NCBI RefSeq assembly: GCF_029223585.1
Contig: NZ_CP119424.1
Location: 2,075,192-2,139,191 of the forward strand
Reading direction: 5' to 3'
DNA length: 64,000 nt
Origin: Photobacterium sp. DA100
Lineage (GTDB): Bacteria > Pseudomonadota > Gammaproteobacteria > Enterobacterales > Vibrionaceae
Numbering within the stretch: the first letter of the stretch is position 1; each line of letters starts with the position of its first letter. Both the position numbers and the translations under genes were made by a program. Below the pieces are notes generated by a model, which made no database searches, was not told the origin of the DNA, and saw only the letters and a list, made by a program, of their open reading frames with translations. Of the stretch, positions 42,096-49,774 are shown piece by piece.

Positions 42096-43724
42096 ATGAA
42101 AAAACAAACGCCTATCGCGATGGCTTTGCTGGCTGCGCTGTCTTTTCACGCCCATGCCGCTTCGCCGACGCCGGTTCAGTTGCCGGAGACGGCGGTTGTA
42201 AAGCCTATCGCCGAGGTTTCACTACAATCGCTGACGGCTGAACAGCTGGTTGCCGCCCAAAGTCGTGAGCCGGTCGATGCCAGCAAGGTCGAGGTTGCGG
42301 ATAACGCGGCCGCAGAGGCTTTGAAGCAGCTGCTGGAAAATGCCAAGCCGGGTGAGGTGATCACTATTGCCCCGGGCCGTTACGCCAACCTGGGTGTGAT
42401 TGAACTGACAGCGGATGGCATCACAGTGAAAGCTGAGCAGCCGGGCACAGTGCTGCTGACGGGCTTGGTCCAGCTGGTTGTCAAAGGCGATGACATCACC
42501 TTGGATAGCCTAGTGTTTACCGAGGGTGGCCCGGCAGAGCGCTTTGGTGGCGTGCGCCTGGAAGGGATGCGCAATACCCTGCAGAACTCGACCTTCTACT
42601 ACTTCAATGATGATTACGAGTACCAGCCGGACGAGCGACGCAGTGAGTACCCACGTTACCTATGGGTATCGCTATGGGGCAAAGATGGCAAGGTAATTAA
42701 CAACCGTTTCGAAGGCAAGCACAAGCGCGGTACCCTGATCGGTATTCAGAAGAACATTGACGATCAGGCGGATAACCACCTGATCGAAGGCAATATCTTC
42801 TACTCGCAGAAAAAGAACCGCTACAACGAGCTGGCGATTGAAAAAGCGGTACGCTACAACGGCAACAGCTGGGAGGCGATCCGGATCGGTGATTCTAAGA
42901 GCAGCCAGTGGCCGTCACGTACCCAATTCGTCAACAACCTGCTGGTGGACTCGGACGGTGAGCGCGAGCTGATCTCGGTCAAATCAGGCGAGAACCGCAT
43001 CGCGGGTAATACCATATTCGAGAGCGCGTCGATGATCTCCCTGCGCCACGGCAAGGCCAACGTGGTGGAGAACAATGTGATCATTGGTAACAACAAGCAA
43101 GATACCGGTGGTATCCGTATCTACGACGAAGATCATGTGGTTCGCAATAACTACCTGGTTGGCTTGCGCGGCTCGGGCGGCCAGATCGCCGGTAATGCCG
43201 ATGTTCGCGGTGGCGTGGTGATCAACACCGGCATTATCGATGTGAAGAACAACGAGCAGCTTGACCAGGAAGTCAAAGGCAAAGAGCTGAACAAGCAGTG
43301 GACGCCGAAGAACGTCATGGTAGAAAACAACACCATGGTTGATGTGGAGTTCGGAATGGTTCACGGCAACCAGGGCCACCGTGTCAGCCTGTTCGATAAC
43401 AGCCAGGTCGAGACTATCTTCACCGGTGATCACATTAGGTTCAGCAGCAACGTGGTGTTCAACCTGGATGAAACATTGCAGGCAATGCGAGCCGACCCTG
43501 CCACACCTCTGACCAACCCAACTTACAGCGATGAGGTTTATTACGGCCAGGTACACGGTGTTGACGGGGTGCCCGCAGGTGTTTCTCAGCACAAACCCAC
43601 CTACACCAAAGTCGGCGATTTTTACCAGTTCGCTGGAGGCGGGGCGGATGTCTCGAAACTGCACGTGCTGACTGCCGACGAAATCGGTCCAAGCTACCGT
43701 CTGCAGGGTGTACCGCAGAACTAG
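42096..43724 (+). CDS. PL6-family alginate lyase (secreted)
   Basis: A 542-residue right-handed beta-helix lyase of the chondroitinase-B-like family. The signal peptide MKKQTPIAMALLAALSFHAHA is cut at about 21. The helix begins at about 65 (AAAEALKQLLENAKPGEVITIAPGRY). The catalytic Brönsted base Lys296 in ELISVKSGEN and acid Arg317 in MISLRHGKANVVENN are 21 residues apart, the same spacing as Lys241/Arg262 in characterised AlyGC. It cleaves alginate, often poly-guluronate or mixed blocks, outside the cytoplasm. AAGGAAAA supports the ATG at 42096, and the extension to 42048 covers the hairpin. It is the last gene of the symporter 2 operon and is followed by a terminator. Confidence 0.93.
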   Translation: MKKQTPIAMALLAALSFHAHAASPTPVQLPETAVVKPIAEVSLQSLTAEQLVAAQSREPVDASKVEVADNAAAEALKQLLENAKPGEVITIAPGRYANLGVIELTADGITVKAEQPGTVLLTGLVQLVVKGDDITLDSLVFTEGGPAERFGGVRLEGMRNTLQNSTFYYFNDDYEYQPDERRSEYPRYLWVSLWGKDGKVINNRFEGKHKRGTLIGIQKNIDDQADNHLIEGNIFYSQKKNRYNELAIEKAVRYNGNSWEAIRIGDSKSSQWPSRTQFVNNLLVDSDGERELISVKSGENRIAGNTIFESASMISLRHGKANVVENNVIIGNNKQDTGGIRIYDEDHVVRNNYLVGLRGSGGQIAGNADVRGGVVINTGIIDVKNNEQLDQEVKGKELNKQWTPKNVMVENNTMVDVEFGMVHGNQGHRVSLFDNSQVETIFTGDHIRFSSNVVFNLDETLQAMRADPATPLTNPTYSDEVYYGQVHGVDGVPAGVSQHKPTYTKVGDFYQFAGGGADVSKLHVLTADEIGPSYRLQGVPQN

Positions 43725-43768
43725 TTTCACCGTTTACTGGTTTGACGTTTGTCCAATTGACGTAGTTT

Positions 43769-43803
43769 GCCCGGGTACTTTCCAAGCAAGTGCCCGGGCT
43801 TTT
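43769..43803 (+). terminator. Terminator of the symporter 2-lyase operon
   Basis: GCCCGGGTACTT (43769-43780) and AAGTGCCCGGGC (43788-43799) with one wobble pair, then T4. Confidence 0.85.
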
Positions 43804-43966
43804 CTATTTTCTGTTCTGCAGCGCCCATCGTCCGAAAAGTACAAGTGATTGGATTTTCTGTCTATGTCGCTTTGGCTTGGGCTGGTTAACAATGAATACA
43901 TGCTCAACACAATACAAAATCAACAACATCCAATATCAATAAATCAGCTCTAGGAAGGAACAAACT

Positions 43967-44473
43967 ATGCCTATTCAACAACAGTTTCGCGATGCCATGT
44001 CTAACCTTGCCGCAGCCGTTAATGTGGTGACCTCGGGAGGGGAAGCGGGCACCGTCGGCCTGACAGCGACAGCTGTTTGTTCGGTAACCGATAGTCCTGC
44101 TACGGTGTTGGTGTGTGTAAACCGCAATAGCGCCTCCAACCAGATCTTCAAAGACAATGGCCGTATCTGCGTGAATGTTTGTGCTGCCGAGCACAAGGAC
44201 ATGTCGATGCACTTTGCCGGGATGACCGGCTTGGCAATGGAAGACAGGTTTCAGCTACCGGGCTGGGAGATCAACCCGCATGGGGTGCCAGTTCTGACCG
44301 ATTCATTGGCGACACTGGAAGGTAAAATAAAAACTGTCAGCGAAGTGGGCACTCACAGTGTGTTTTTTGTCGAAGTTGAATCCATAACGACTTCCGAGAG
44401 CGATGCGCTGGTGTATTTCTCCCGGGAGTTCAAGTCAGTTGAAGCGACACGGAAGATGCCGGAAGTGGCCTAA
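43967..44473 (+). CDS. hpaC: HpaC, flavin reductase component of 4-hydroxyphenylacetate 3-monooxygenase
   Basis: A 168-residue flavin reductase that supplies FADH2 to the hydroxylase HpaB. FRDAMSNLAAAVNVVTSGGEAGTVGLTATAVCSVTDSPATVLVCVN and HFAGMTGLAMEDRF align closely with remembered E. coli HpaC. Its partner gene hpaB, usually adjacent, is not in the window. AGGAAGGAA precedes the ATG. Only a half HpaR-like site (GTTAACA, 43885-43891) lies upstream. It is separated from the rest of the hpa cluster by a beta-barrel gene, a GGDEF remnant and hpaR. Confidence 0.9.
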   Translation: MPIQQQFRDAMSNLAAAVNVVTSGGEAGTVGLTATAVCSVTDSPATVLVCVNRNSASNQIFKDNGRICVNVCAAEHKDMSMHFAGMTGLAMEDRFQLPGWEINPHGVPVLTDSLATLEGKIKTVSEVGTHSVFFVEVESITTSESDALVYFSREFKSVEATRKMPEVA

Positions 44474-44501
44474 CTGTCGTTTTTTCAGTTTGCACTTTAG
44501 C

Positions 44502-44547
44502 GAAAACAGGCAGCGACCCTTTGTCGGTATAGAGGGTGGCTGCCTGT
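44502..44547 (-). terminator. Terminator of the beta-barrel gene
   Basis: ACAGGCAGC (44506-44514) and GCTGCCTGT (44539-44547) with an inner ACCCT/AGGGT extension. On the minus strand TTTT follows the stem. Confidence 0.7.
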
Positions 44548-44553
44548 ATATGA

Positions 44554-45153
44554 TTAGAACTTAAGGCCAACCGTGACGGCGATCTGATCTGGCTCGTAAC
44601 GGTACCTGCCGACATCCAACTTCAGTACTTCATTGGACACGTTGATGTAGAACAGATCGGCGGTCAGGCGCATACCGATACCGTAATAGGTATTGGTATC
44701 GCTATAGCTTGTTGAAGAACACTGATTGTATGAACACCACCTGTCATCTTCAGTGGTGCGGTGGAAGCCGAGTGATACATAAGGCTTTAATGACACGCTT
44801 GGGCTAAGAGGAAAAGCATAACCGAGATCGGTGCCAAATTTAATGGTGCTGTAATCAACCGAGCCGCGCTGGTAACCATAGTAATCATAACCAGATTCTT
44901 CATAGGAAAGGTTGAATCCGACAATGCGGTTGACATCGTACCCTCCCTCAAGCTTGAAGCCAGTATCGGTATCGATATAACGGTCTGACAGATAAGAAAT
45001 TCCCAAGCCAACACGTGGCCCCTGATAAGCGTTAGGGCCGCCATTGTGGTAATGGTGGTGCGTGTGGTAGCTAGGGCTATGGTGGGCACTGGCCACCATT
45101 GGAGCTGTCGTTAGCAGTGTTAAGGCTGCAGTTGCGAATAACTTTTGCATCAT
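44554..45153 (-). CDS. Outer-membrane beta-barrel protein with His-rich N-terminus
   Basis: A 199-residue protein with a signal peptide cut after ASA (about 23). Next comes a histidine-rich stretch (HHSPSYHTHHHYHNGG, about 24-39), then eight or so amphipathic strands ending in VTVGLKF with terminal Phe. This is the small OmpA/OmpW-like barrel design. Two Cys in CSYNQCSSTS could form a loop disulfide. The His cluster at the mature N-terminus could bind Zn, Cu or Ni; that is inference. It is convergent with hpaC. No regulatory site was identified. Confidence 0.75.
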   Translation of the reverse strand: MMQKLFATAALTLLTTAPMVASAHHSPSYHTHHHYHNGGPNAYQGPRVGLGISYLSDRYIDTDTGFKLEGGYDVNRIVGFNLSYEESGYDYYGYQRGSVDYSTIKFGTDLGYAFPLSPSVSLKPYVSLGFHRTTEDDRWCSYNQCSSTSYSDTNTYYGIGMRLTADLFYINVSNEVLKLDVGRYRYEPDQIAVTVGLKF

Positions 45154-45338
45154 TGGTCTTACTATATTATTTGGGGGCGGGAGGATTATGGAGTTAACGG
45201 TGCAATTTGTAATTAGCGAACGAAGTGAAATAACATAAAGCTGACAAAAGCCGACACTTTCGAAGCATTTGGCTGCTAATTTGCGTTAAATGTAAGTAAG
45301 TGTTTCAGTTCCGGCTTTGGATGAGAGTGCAGTCTATT

Positions 45339-45600
45339 TCACAAAGCTTTGTCATAAGCTTCCGGTTGACTATGAAGAGAGGGGGCGATGAGGGAACGAG
45401 TGGGTGCACCTGGATAGGTGACGACGGTATTTCTCCCCATCTGTTTGGCTTGGTACAAGGCTTGATCAGCCCTTGATACAAGAAAACAGAATGATAATAA
45501 AGTTCAGCGTTCTTATATCGAGCGTAAACATATCCATGTCCAATACCCACTCCTACTTTTGGGTAATAGGATCATAGAGCACTGTTAATATTATTCTCAA
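45339..45600 (-). pseudogene. Remnant of a GGDEF (diguanylate cyclase) domain C-terminus
   Basis: A minus-strand frame ending in TGA at 45339-45341 reads RADQALYQAKQMGRNTVV, the highly conserved last helix and strand of GGDEF domains, plus about 25 further residues. Upstream the homologous signal moves to another frame (VGVGIGHG, like the VTVSIGVA strand), and a stop interrupts it farther on. No start or GGDEF motif survives. The open 81-codon frame at 45305-45550 is an off-frame product of this remnant. From 45154 to 45338 I see only the beta-barrel promoter region. Confidence 0.75.
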
Positions 45601-45666
45601 CAACTGGCGTGAAGTGAGAATGTCATCACTTTATATTGCTTTTGTGTCTGTGGGATCAGCCAGGCT

Positions 45667-46095
45667 CTATGTCTGCTCCTTGGTATCAATCAGCGCATTA
45701 AGCAAGGAAGATAGCTGGCGGTATTTCTCTTCGCCGAGTTTGGCTTTGAGTTGAACATACTGCGCTTCTATTTGGGGGCGCAGGCTATCGACCAGTGTTT
45801 TTGCTTTCTGGGTGAGGTGGATATAGTACTTGCGGCCATCAGAAGCGGACTTCTTGCGCTGTACGTAGCCCATTTTCTCAAGGCGATTAATGATTCCTGT
45901 CAGGCTCGGGCCAAGGATGCAGCACTCGCGGGAAAGGGTTGAGAAATCAATTTCACCAAGCGTATCGAGCACCCGCATCACACGCCATTGCTGCTCGGTG
46001 ATTTCATTATCCGCCAAGATTGGGCGGAAGTAGTCCATGGATACATCCCTTGCGCGAATCAGCTGCAGGGGAAGCGAGTCTTCGTACTTAGTCAC
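45667..46095 (-). CDS. hpaR: HpaR, MarR-family repressor of the homoprotocatechuate pathway
   Basis: A 142-residue winged-helix protein. It begins SLPLQLIRARDVSMDYFRPILADNEITEQQWRVMRVL and keeps the recognition helix and wing (GPSLTGIINRLEKMGYVQRKKSASDGRKYYIHLT), closely like E. coli HpaR, which represses the meta-cleavage operon until hydroxyphenylacetates bind. The three TTAACATRTTAA-type palindromes between dctP and hpaH are its probable operators. It is transcribed leftward, apart from the genes it controls, with a MITE-like element just upstream. No operator is seen in front of hpaR itself. Confidence 0.9.
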   Translation of the reverse strand: MTKYEDSLPLQLIRARDVSMDYFRPILADNEITEQQWRVMRVLDTLGEIDFSTLSRECCILGPSLTGIINRLEKMGYVQRKKSASDGRKYYIHLTQKAKTLVDSLRPQIEAQYVQLKAKLGEEKYRQLSSLLNALIDTKEQT

Positions 46096-46186
46096 AATAT
46101 AACCTTCTAGCCGTTACCGTGTTGTCGGAAATTATTATTTTTTTCAGACACATAATCACAATATAAATCAAAGTACCGAAAAGCAG

Positions 46187-46317
46187 TATACCCAAGTGAC
46201 TTCAAGTTGCAGGTTTCAGAAGCGATTTTGATTTAGAGCCACTGGCTACAAATCACTGCCTTGTATTCATTCAAGTCATTCTCGCTGAACCAAGCAGCTT
46301 ACAGTGACTTGGGTATA
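46187..46317. mobile_element. MITE-like element, 131 bp
   Basis: Left end TATACCCAAGTGACT (46187-46201) and right end AGTGACTTGGGTATA (46303-46317) are inverted repeats with 14 of 15 matching. The interior has no ORF and includes TTCAAGTTGCAGG next to the left end. This form is familiar from non-autonomous intergenic repeats of Vibrionaceae and Enterobacterales. No long target duplication is visible. It lies between hpaR and dctM; the rest of 46096-46436 has no gene. Confidence 0.7.
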
Positions 46318-46393
46318 ATAGTATGTTGCTCTTATCTTTTCCTCCAAGAAATTGACCTGTACTCCTTTGGGTATAGCAGAGCTCGGAAACAAT

Positions 46394-46422
46394 GCGGGCT
46401 TGCTGCTAGGCAATGAGCCCGC
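46394..46422 (-). terminator. Possible terminator after dctM
   Basis: GCGGGCT (46394-46400) and AGCCCGC (46416-46422), with an extra TGC/GCA inside; only a poor T stretch follows on the minus strand. Confidence 0.4.
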
Positions 46423-46436
46423 CGTGAATGCAGCCG

Positions 46437-47738
46437 CTAGGCGTATAAGATGCTCGGTAGGAACAGTACGATGGCAGGCATCAATACAATGAGCGCAAGT
46501 CGCACCATGTCTGCCACCCAGAAGGGGAATACCCCTTTGAAGATGGTGGCGGTGTTGATGTCCTTGATAAGGCCGGATAACACAAACACATTGAGTCCGA
46601 CCGGTGGGGTGATCAAACTGATTTCAGTGACTACCACCACCACGATACCGAACCAGATTGGGTCGAAGCCAAGTTCAACCACCACTGGGAAGAAAATCGG
46701 CACAGTCAGCAGCATCATCGACATACTTTCGAATACGCAGCCGAGAATGATGTAGACCAATATGATCAGGCCCAGCGCCATCATAGGAGACACGTTTACC
46801 GCCTGGATCATCTCAATCAGGGCCGTCGGTAACCCAGCTCGGTTGATGAAATTAGATAGGATCAGGGCGCTGATCACCACCGCAAACAATGAAGCCGACG
46901 TCTTGGCGGTATCGACCAGGATCTCGCGTAAAATGGCATAGTTGAGCTGGCGGCGGTAGGCGGCCAGGGCAAAGGCTCCTGTCGCACCGATCCCGGCAGC
47001 TTCGGTTGGGGTAAAGGCGCCGATATAGATCCCGCCCATGACCAGTACAAACAGTGAAATAGTCGACATGATCCCTTTAAGGGCGATAAAGCGTTCTCTC
47101 CAGCTGACGCGCTCGCCAGGAGGGGCACTGTCAGGGTTGCGGAACACCACCCACTGTACCGCCATCAGGTAAAGGACGATACCGATGAGCCCGGGGATAA
47201 AACCTGCTGCGAATAATTCGCGGATACTGCTTTCCGTTAGTAGGCCGTAGATCACCAGCATCACGCTTGGTGGGATCAAAATGCCCAGGGTACCTCCGGC
47301 CGCAATGGAGGCGGCAGCCAATCCGTCCGAATAGCCGAATTTGCGCATTGGTGGCATGGCTACTTTCGACATGGTGGCGGAGGTAGCCAAGCTGGAGCCG
47401 CAAATAGCGGAGAAGCCACCGCATGCCAAGATAGTCGACATCGACAGCCCGCCCTTGCGGTGGCCGACAAAGGCATTACAGGCGCGATAGAGTTCATTGG
47501 ACAATCCTGCCCGTGTCACCAAGTTACCCATCAGGATAAACAACGGGATCACCGATAGGCTGTAGTCTTGTCCGGTATCGATGATGCGGCGGGCTGCCAT
47601 CGACATCGCTGCGTTCCAGTTGTAGTCGTTGAGATACCAGAACCCAAGGAAACCCACCACGCCCATAGCAAAGGCCAGTGGCAAACGGAGGAAGACAAGG
47701 GCAATCAGAACCGTAAAGCCAATAATTGATTCAATCAT
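46437..47738 (-). CDS. dctM: TRAP transporter large permease (DctM type)
   Basis: A 433-residue inner-membrane subunit with about 12 hydrophobic segments, the catalytic ion-coupled part of a tripartite transporter. Family stretches include SLSVIPLFILMGNLVTRAGLS, GGFSAICGSSLATSATMSKVAMPPM, AAGGTLGILIPPSVMLVIYG and ITPPVGLNVFVLSG. It directly abuts dctQ with no spacer, so dctP-dctQ-dctM form one operon. Lying opposite the hpa genes behind a shared HpaR-type control region, the transporter most likely imports 4-hydroxyphenylacetate or a related aromatic acid. Confidence 0.93.
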   Translation of the reverse strand: MIESIIGFTVLIALVFLRLPLAFAMGVVGFLGFWYLNDYNWNAAMSMAARRIIDTGQDYSLSVIPLFILMGNLVTRAGLSNELYRACNAFVGHRKGGLSMSTILACGGFSAICGSSLATSATMSKVAMPPMRKFGYSDGLAAASIAAGGTLGILIPPSVMLVIYGLLTESSIRELFAAGFIPGLIGIVLYLMAVQWVVFRNPDSAPPGERVSWRERFIALKGIMSTISLFVLVMGGIYIGAFTPTEAAGIGATGAFALAAYRRQLNYAILREILVDTAKTSASLFAVVISALILSNFINRAGLPTALIEMIQAVNVSPMMALGLIILVYIILGCVFESMSMMLLTVPIFFPVVVELGFDPIWFGIVVVVVTEISLITPPVGLNVFVLSGLIKDINTATIFKGVFPFWVADMVRLALIVLMPAIVLFLPSILYA

Positions 47739-48266
47739 TTAAACCCCCTTGCTTTCGGTGTTCAGTGATTGGGAGGCGGATGAAGGCAAGAACAGGGTCT
47801 TGCCATAGACAAGAGCATTGAAGAAGGTCAGGATGCCGCCGACAAACCCGGTAATGGAAATCAGGTAAGTGACATAGCCAAGAGGCAGCTCAAGAATCTC
47901 CGTGACCTCTTCATACTCCATGGAGCGGCCAGCCAGTTTCCAGTTCATCATCGCAACCAGTATCAGTGAGCAGGCGCAGATCAGGTTGATCACCACCTGG
48001 CGCAGACCCACCCAGCGCTGGGGGAAGACGTTGTCGAGCAAATCGACACAGATGTTTTCTTCCTGCCACGATACCAATGGAAAGGCCATGAACACCATTA
48101 CTGCCAGTAATACCTCGATCATCTCGGTAGAGCCGATCAGCGGACTGCTGAAGAAGAAGCGCCCGACCACGTCAACAAAGGTGATCACCATCATTAGCAT
48201 CAGGCTGAGAGCGGCAAGGGCCTCCAACCCTCGCCGAATCGCCTTGGAAACTCTTGAGCAACTCAT
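47739..48266 (-). CDS. dctQ: TRAP transporter small permease (DctQ type)
   Basis: A 175-residue inner-membrane subunit with four hydrophobic segments (about 16-36, 48-66, 89-108 and 128-150). It carries the family pattern VDVVGRFFFSSPLIGSTEMIEVLLAVMVFMAFPLVSWQEENICVDLL. It pairs with the large permease. It lies 3 bases after dctP and directly against dctM, so the subunits are made together. Confidence 0.9.
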   Translation of the reverse strand: MSCSRVSKAIRRGLEALAALSLMLMMVITFVDVVGRFFFSSPLIGSTEMIEVLLAVMVFMAFPLVSWQEENICVDLLDNVFPQRWVGLRQVVINLICACSLILVAMMNWKLAGRSMEYEEVTEILELPLGYVTYLISITGFVGGILTFFNALVYGKTLFLPSSASQSLNTESKGV

Positions 48267-48269
48267 AGC

Positions 48270-49295
48270 TTACAGTCCTCGTTCAAGCTCTTTGTAGAAG
48301 TAGTTGTAGGCCGCTTCGCCGTCTACCTTGCGCTGCTTGGCCGATTTGTACCATTTGTTTACCAAAGGCTCGGTCGATTTTTTCAGCTCGGCAACCATCT
48401 CTGGTGTTGCTGGAGTGAAGGTGTGGCCGCTGGCGATACCGGCTTCATAACCGACGTTGTCCATGTCATCCCACATCTTGCCGAACAGGCGAGACAGCTT
48501 TTCGCCCGAGACGTTGCGGATGGCTTCCTGATCGGCTTTCGATAAGCCCGACAGGGTGTCGCGGTTCATGACGATGGCAAAACTGCCACGGAAGATCCCG
48601 CCCGGGTAGACGGTGGTGTTGTCGGCCACTTCGGCCAGGCGGAAAGAAGCAAGGGACTCATAAGGTAGGTAGGTGCCGTCGACCACGCCTTGGGAAATAG
48701 ACTCATACACTTTGGTGGTTGGGGTGAACACCGGCGTAACCTTCATGTCTTTGGCAATATCAGAGATCACGCCGCCACCAACTCGCAGCTTCTTGCCTTT
48801 GATATCGTCCAGCGTTCTAACCGGCCCTTTGGTGATCAGTTGGCCGGGACCGTTAACACTCAAAGCCAGCACTTCAACACCGCGGTGTTCGCGGCCTTTC
48901 TTCAGGTAGGCTTCGAAGGTGCGCCAGTAAGCTTGCGAGATCAGCTCAGAGCTGGCGTAGTCAGAGAAAGTGGGAATTTCAGGTAGTTGGGTAAGCTTAA
49001 AACGTCCTGCCTTATGGCCGTGGTAAATCCAGGTCACTTCACCGATCCCATCGGTAACCACATCAATCTGGGTTTGCGGAGGGGCAAGGTCATATTCCAC
49101 CTTTACTGTTACTCGGCCTTCAGTGGCTTCTTCAACCCATTCCCCCCACGTCGGCCAGACAACTTTATTGATACCGTGGTTTGGCGAACCCCAAGTGCTG
49201 ATCTTGATTGTTTTTTCAGGGGCGGCTTGCACGGCATAAGTGGAAAACATCATTAGTGCAGCGGTGGTCATGGAGGCAATTTTGGTTACACGCAT
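48270..49295 (-). CDS. dctP: TRAP transporter periplasmic solute-binding protein (DctP type)
   Basis: A 341-residue protein with a signal peptide cut after YAVQA (about 24). The DctP fold follows (IKISTWGSPNHGINKVVWPTWGEWVEEATEGRVTVKVEY), with the usual carboxylate-binding Arg region KGKKLRVGG and the central VYESISQGVVDGTYLPYESLASFRLAEV. It delivers a ligand carrying a carboxylate to DctQM; an aromatic acid is inferred from the hpa neighbours. It is the first gene of the operon. Its start faces an HpaR-type palindrome at 49358-49375. Confidence 0.92.
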   Translation of the reverse strand: MRVTKIASMTTAALMMFSTYAVQAAPEKTIKISTWGSPNHGINKVVWPTWGEWVEEATEGRVTVKVEYDLAPPQTQIDVVTDGIGEVTWIYHGHKAGRFKLTQLPEIPTFSDYASSELISQAYWRTFEAYLKKGREHRGVEVLALSVNGPGQLITKGPVRTLDDIKGKKLRVGGGVISDIAKDMKVTPVFTPTTKVYESISQGVVDGTYLPYESLASFRLAEVADNTTVYPGGIFRGSFAIVMNRDTLSGLSKADQEAIRNVSGEKLSRLFGKMWDDMDNVGYEAGIASGHTFTPATPEMVAELKKSTEPLVNKWYKSAKQRKVDGEAAYNYFYKELERGL

Positions 49296-49357
49296 AACAA
49301 GATTCCTTTAGTTATGGATGATAAGTAGTGCTCACTGGGTGAGTCGTTATTGGACTT

Positions 49358-49375
49358 TAGTTAACATATTAACTA
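49358..49375. promoter_or_regulatory. HpaR-type operator O1 (dctP side)
   Basis: TAGTTAACATATTAACTA: perfect 7-bp arms around CATA. Confidence 0.7.
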
Positions 49376-49652
49376 CTTCGCCAAAAAGCAAAGGCGTTGT
49401 TAATGGGGTGTGTCTATTTCCTGTTGTTCTGTTAACTGGATCAATGATTCGAAAATAAAATCACTCCCGAGATTATTTTCTGGGTTGCTTGATTAATGAC
49501 CAGTCTGTAAATACCTTCTGCAAATGTGATCTTTCCTGCAATTTGTATGTAACGAGATTTGCGTGACAAATTAAATTACAGTTGGCTTTGTTGTTATGAT
49601 TCTGTTTTTGATGGTTTTTTTTGTTTTATGTCTGCGCGGCTTGAATTGCTGG

Positions 49653-49678
49653 ACATTAGTTAACATATTAACTAATGT
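49653..49678. promoter_or_regulatory. HpaR-type operator O2 (hpaH side)
   Basis: The same 18-base core as O1 at 49657-49674, extended to perfect 11-bp arms (ACATTAGTTAA and complement) around CATA. Confidence 0.72.
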
Positions 49679-49695
49679 ATTTAACATGTTAATTA
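49678..49695. promoter_or_regulatory. HpaR-type operator O3 (hpaH side, weaker)
   Basis: TATTTAACATGTTAATTA agrees with the O1 core at 15 of 18 positions and lies end to end with O2. Confidence 0.55.
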
Positions 49696-49774
49696 GTTGC
49701 TAATTGCTTTCCCTGACAGCATGACCGAGAGCGAGGGATGTTGGCAATCAGCCAGCCAGAAAAAGGAACGCGAA

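Larger units (their letters stand above)
49296..49774. promoter_or_regulatory. Divergent control region dctP / hpaH with HpaR-type operators
   Basis: 479 bases, AT-rich, with no gene. It contains three related palindromes (listed separately) placed near each gene: one 62 bases before dctP and two overlapping ones 80-120 bases before hpaH. This suggests that one repressor silences both the transporter and the catabolic operon. Confidence 0.7.

Noticed and set aside
45305..45550. 81-codon minus-strand ORF
   Set aside because: It is the off-frame reading of a GGDEF remnant; the conserved residues appear in the neighbouring frame.
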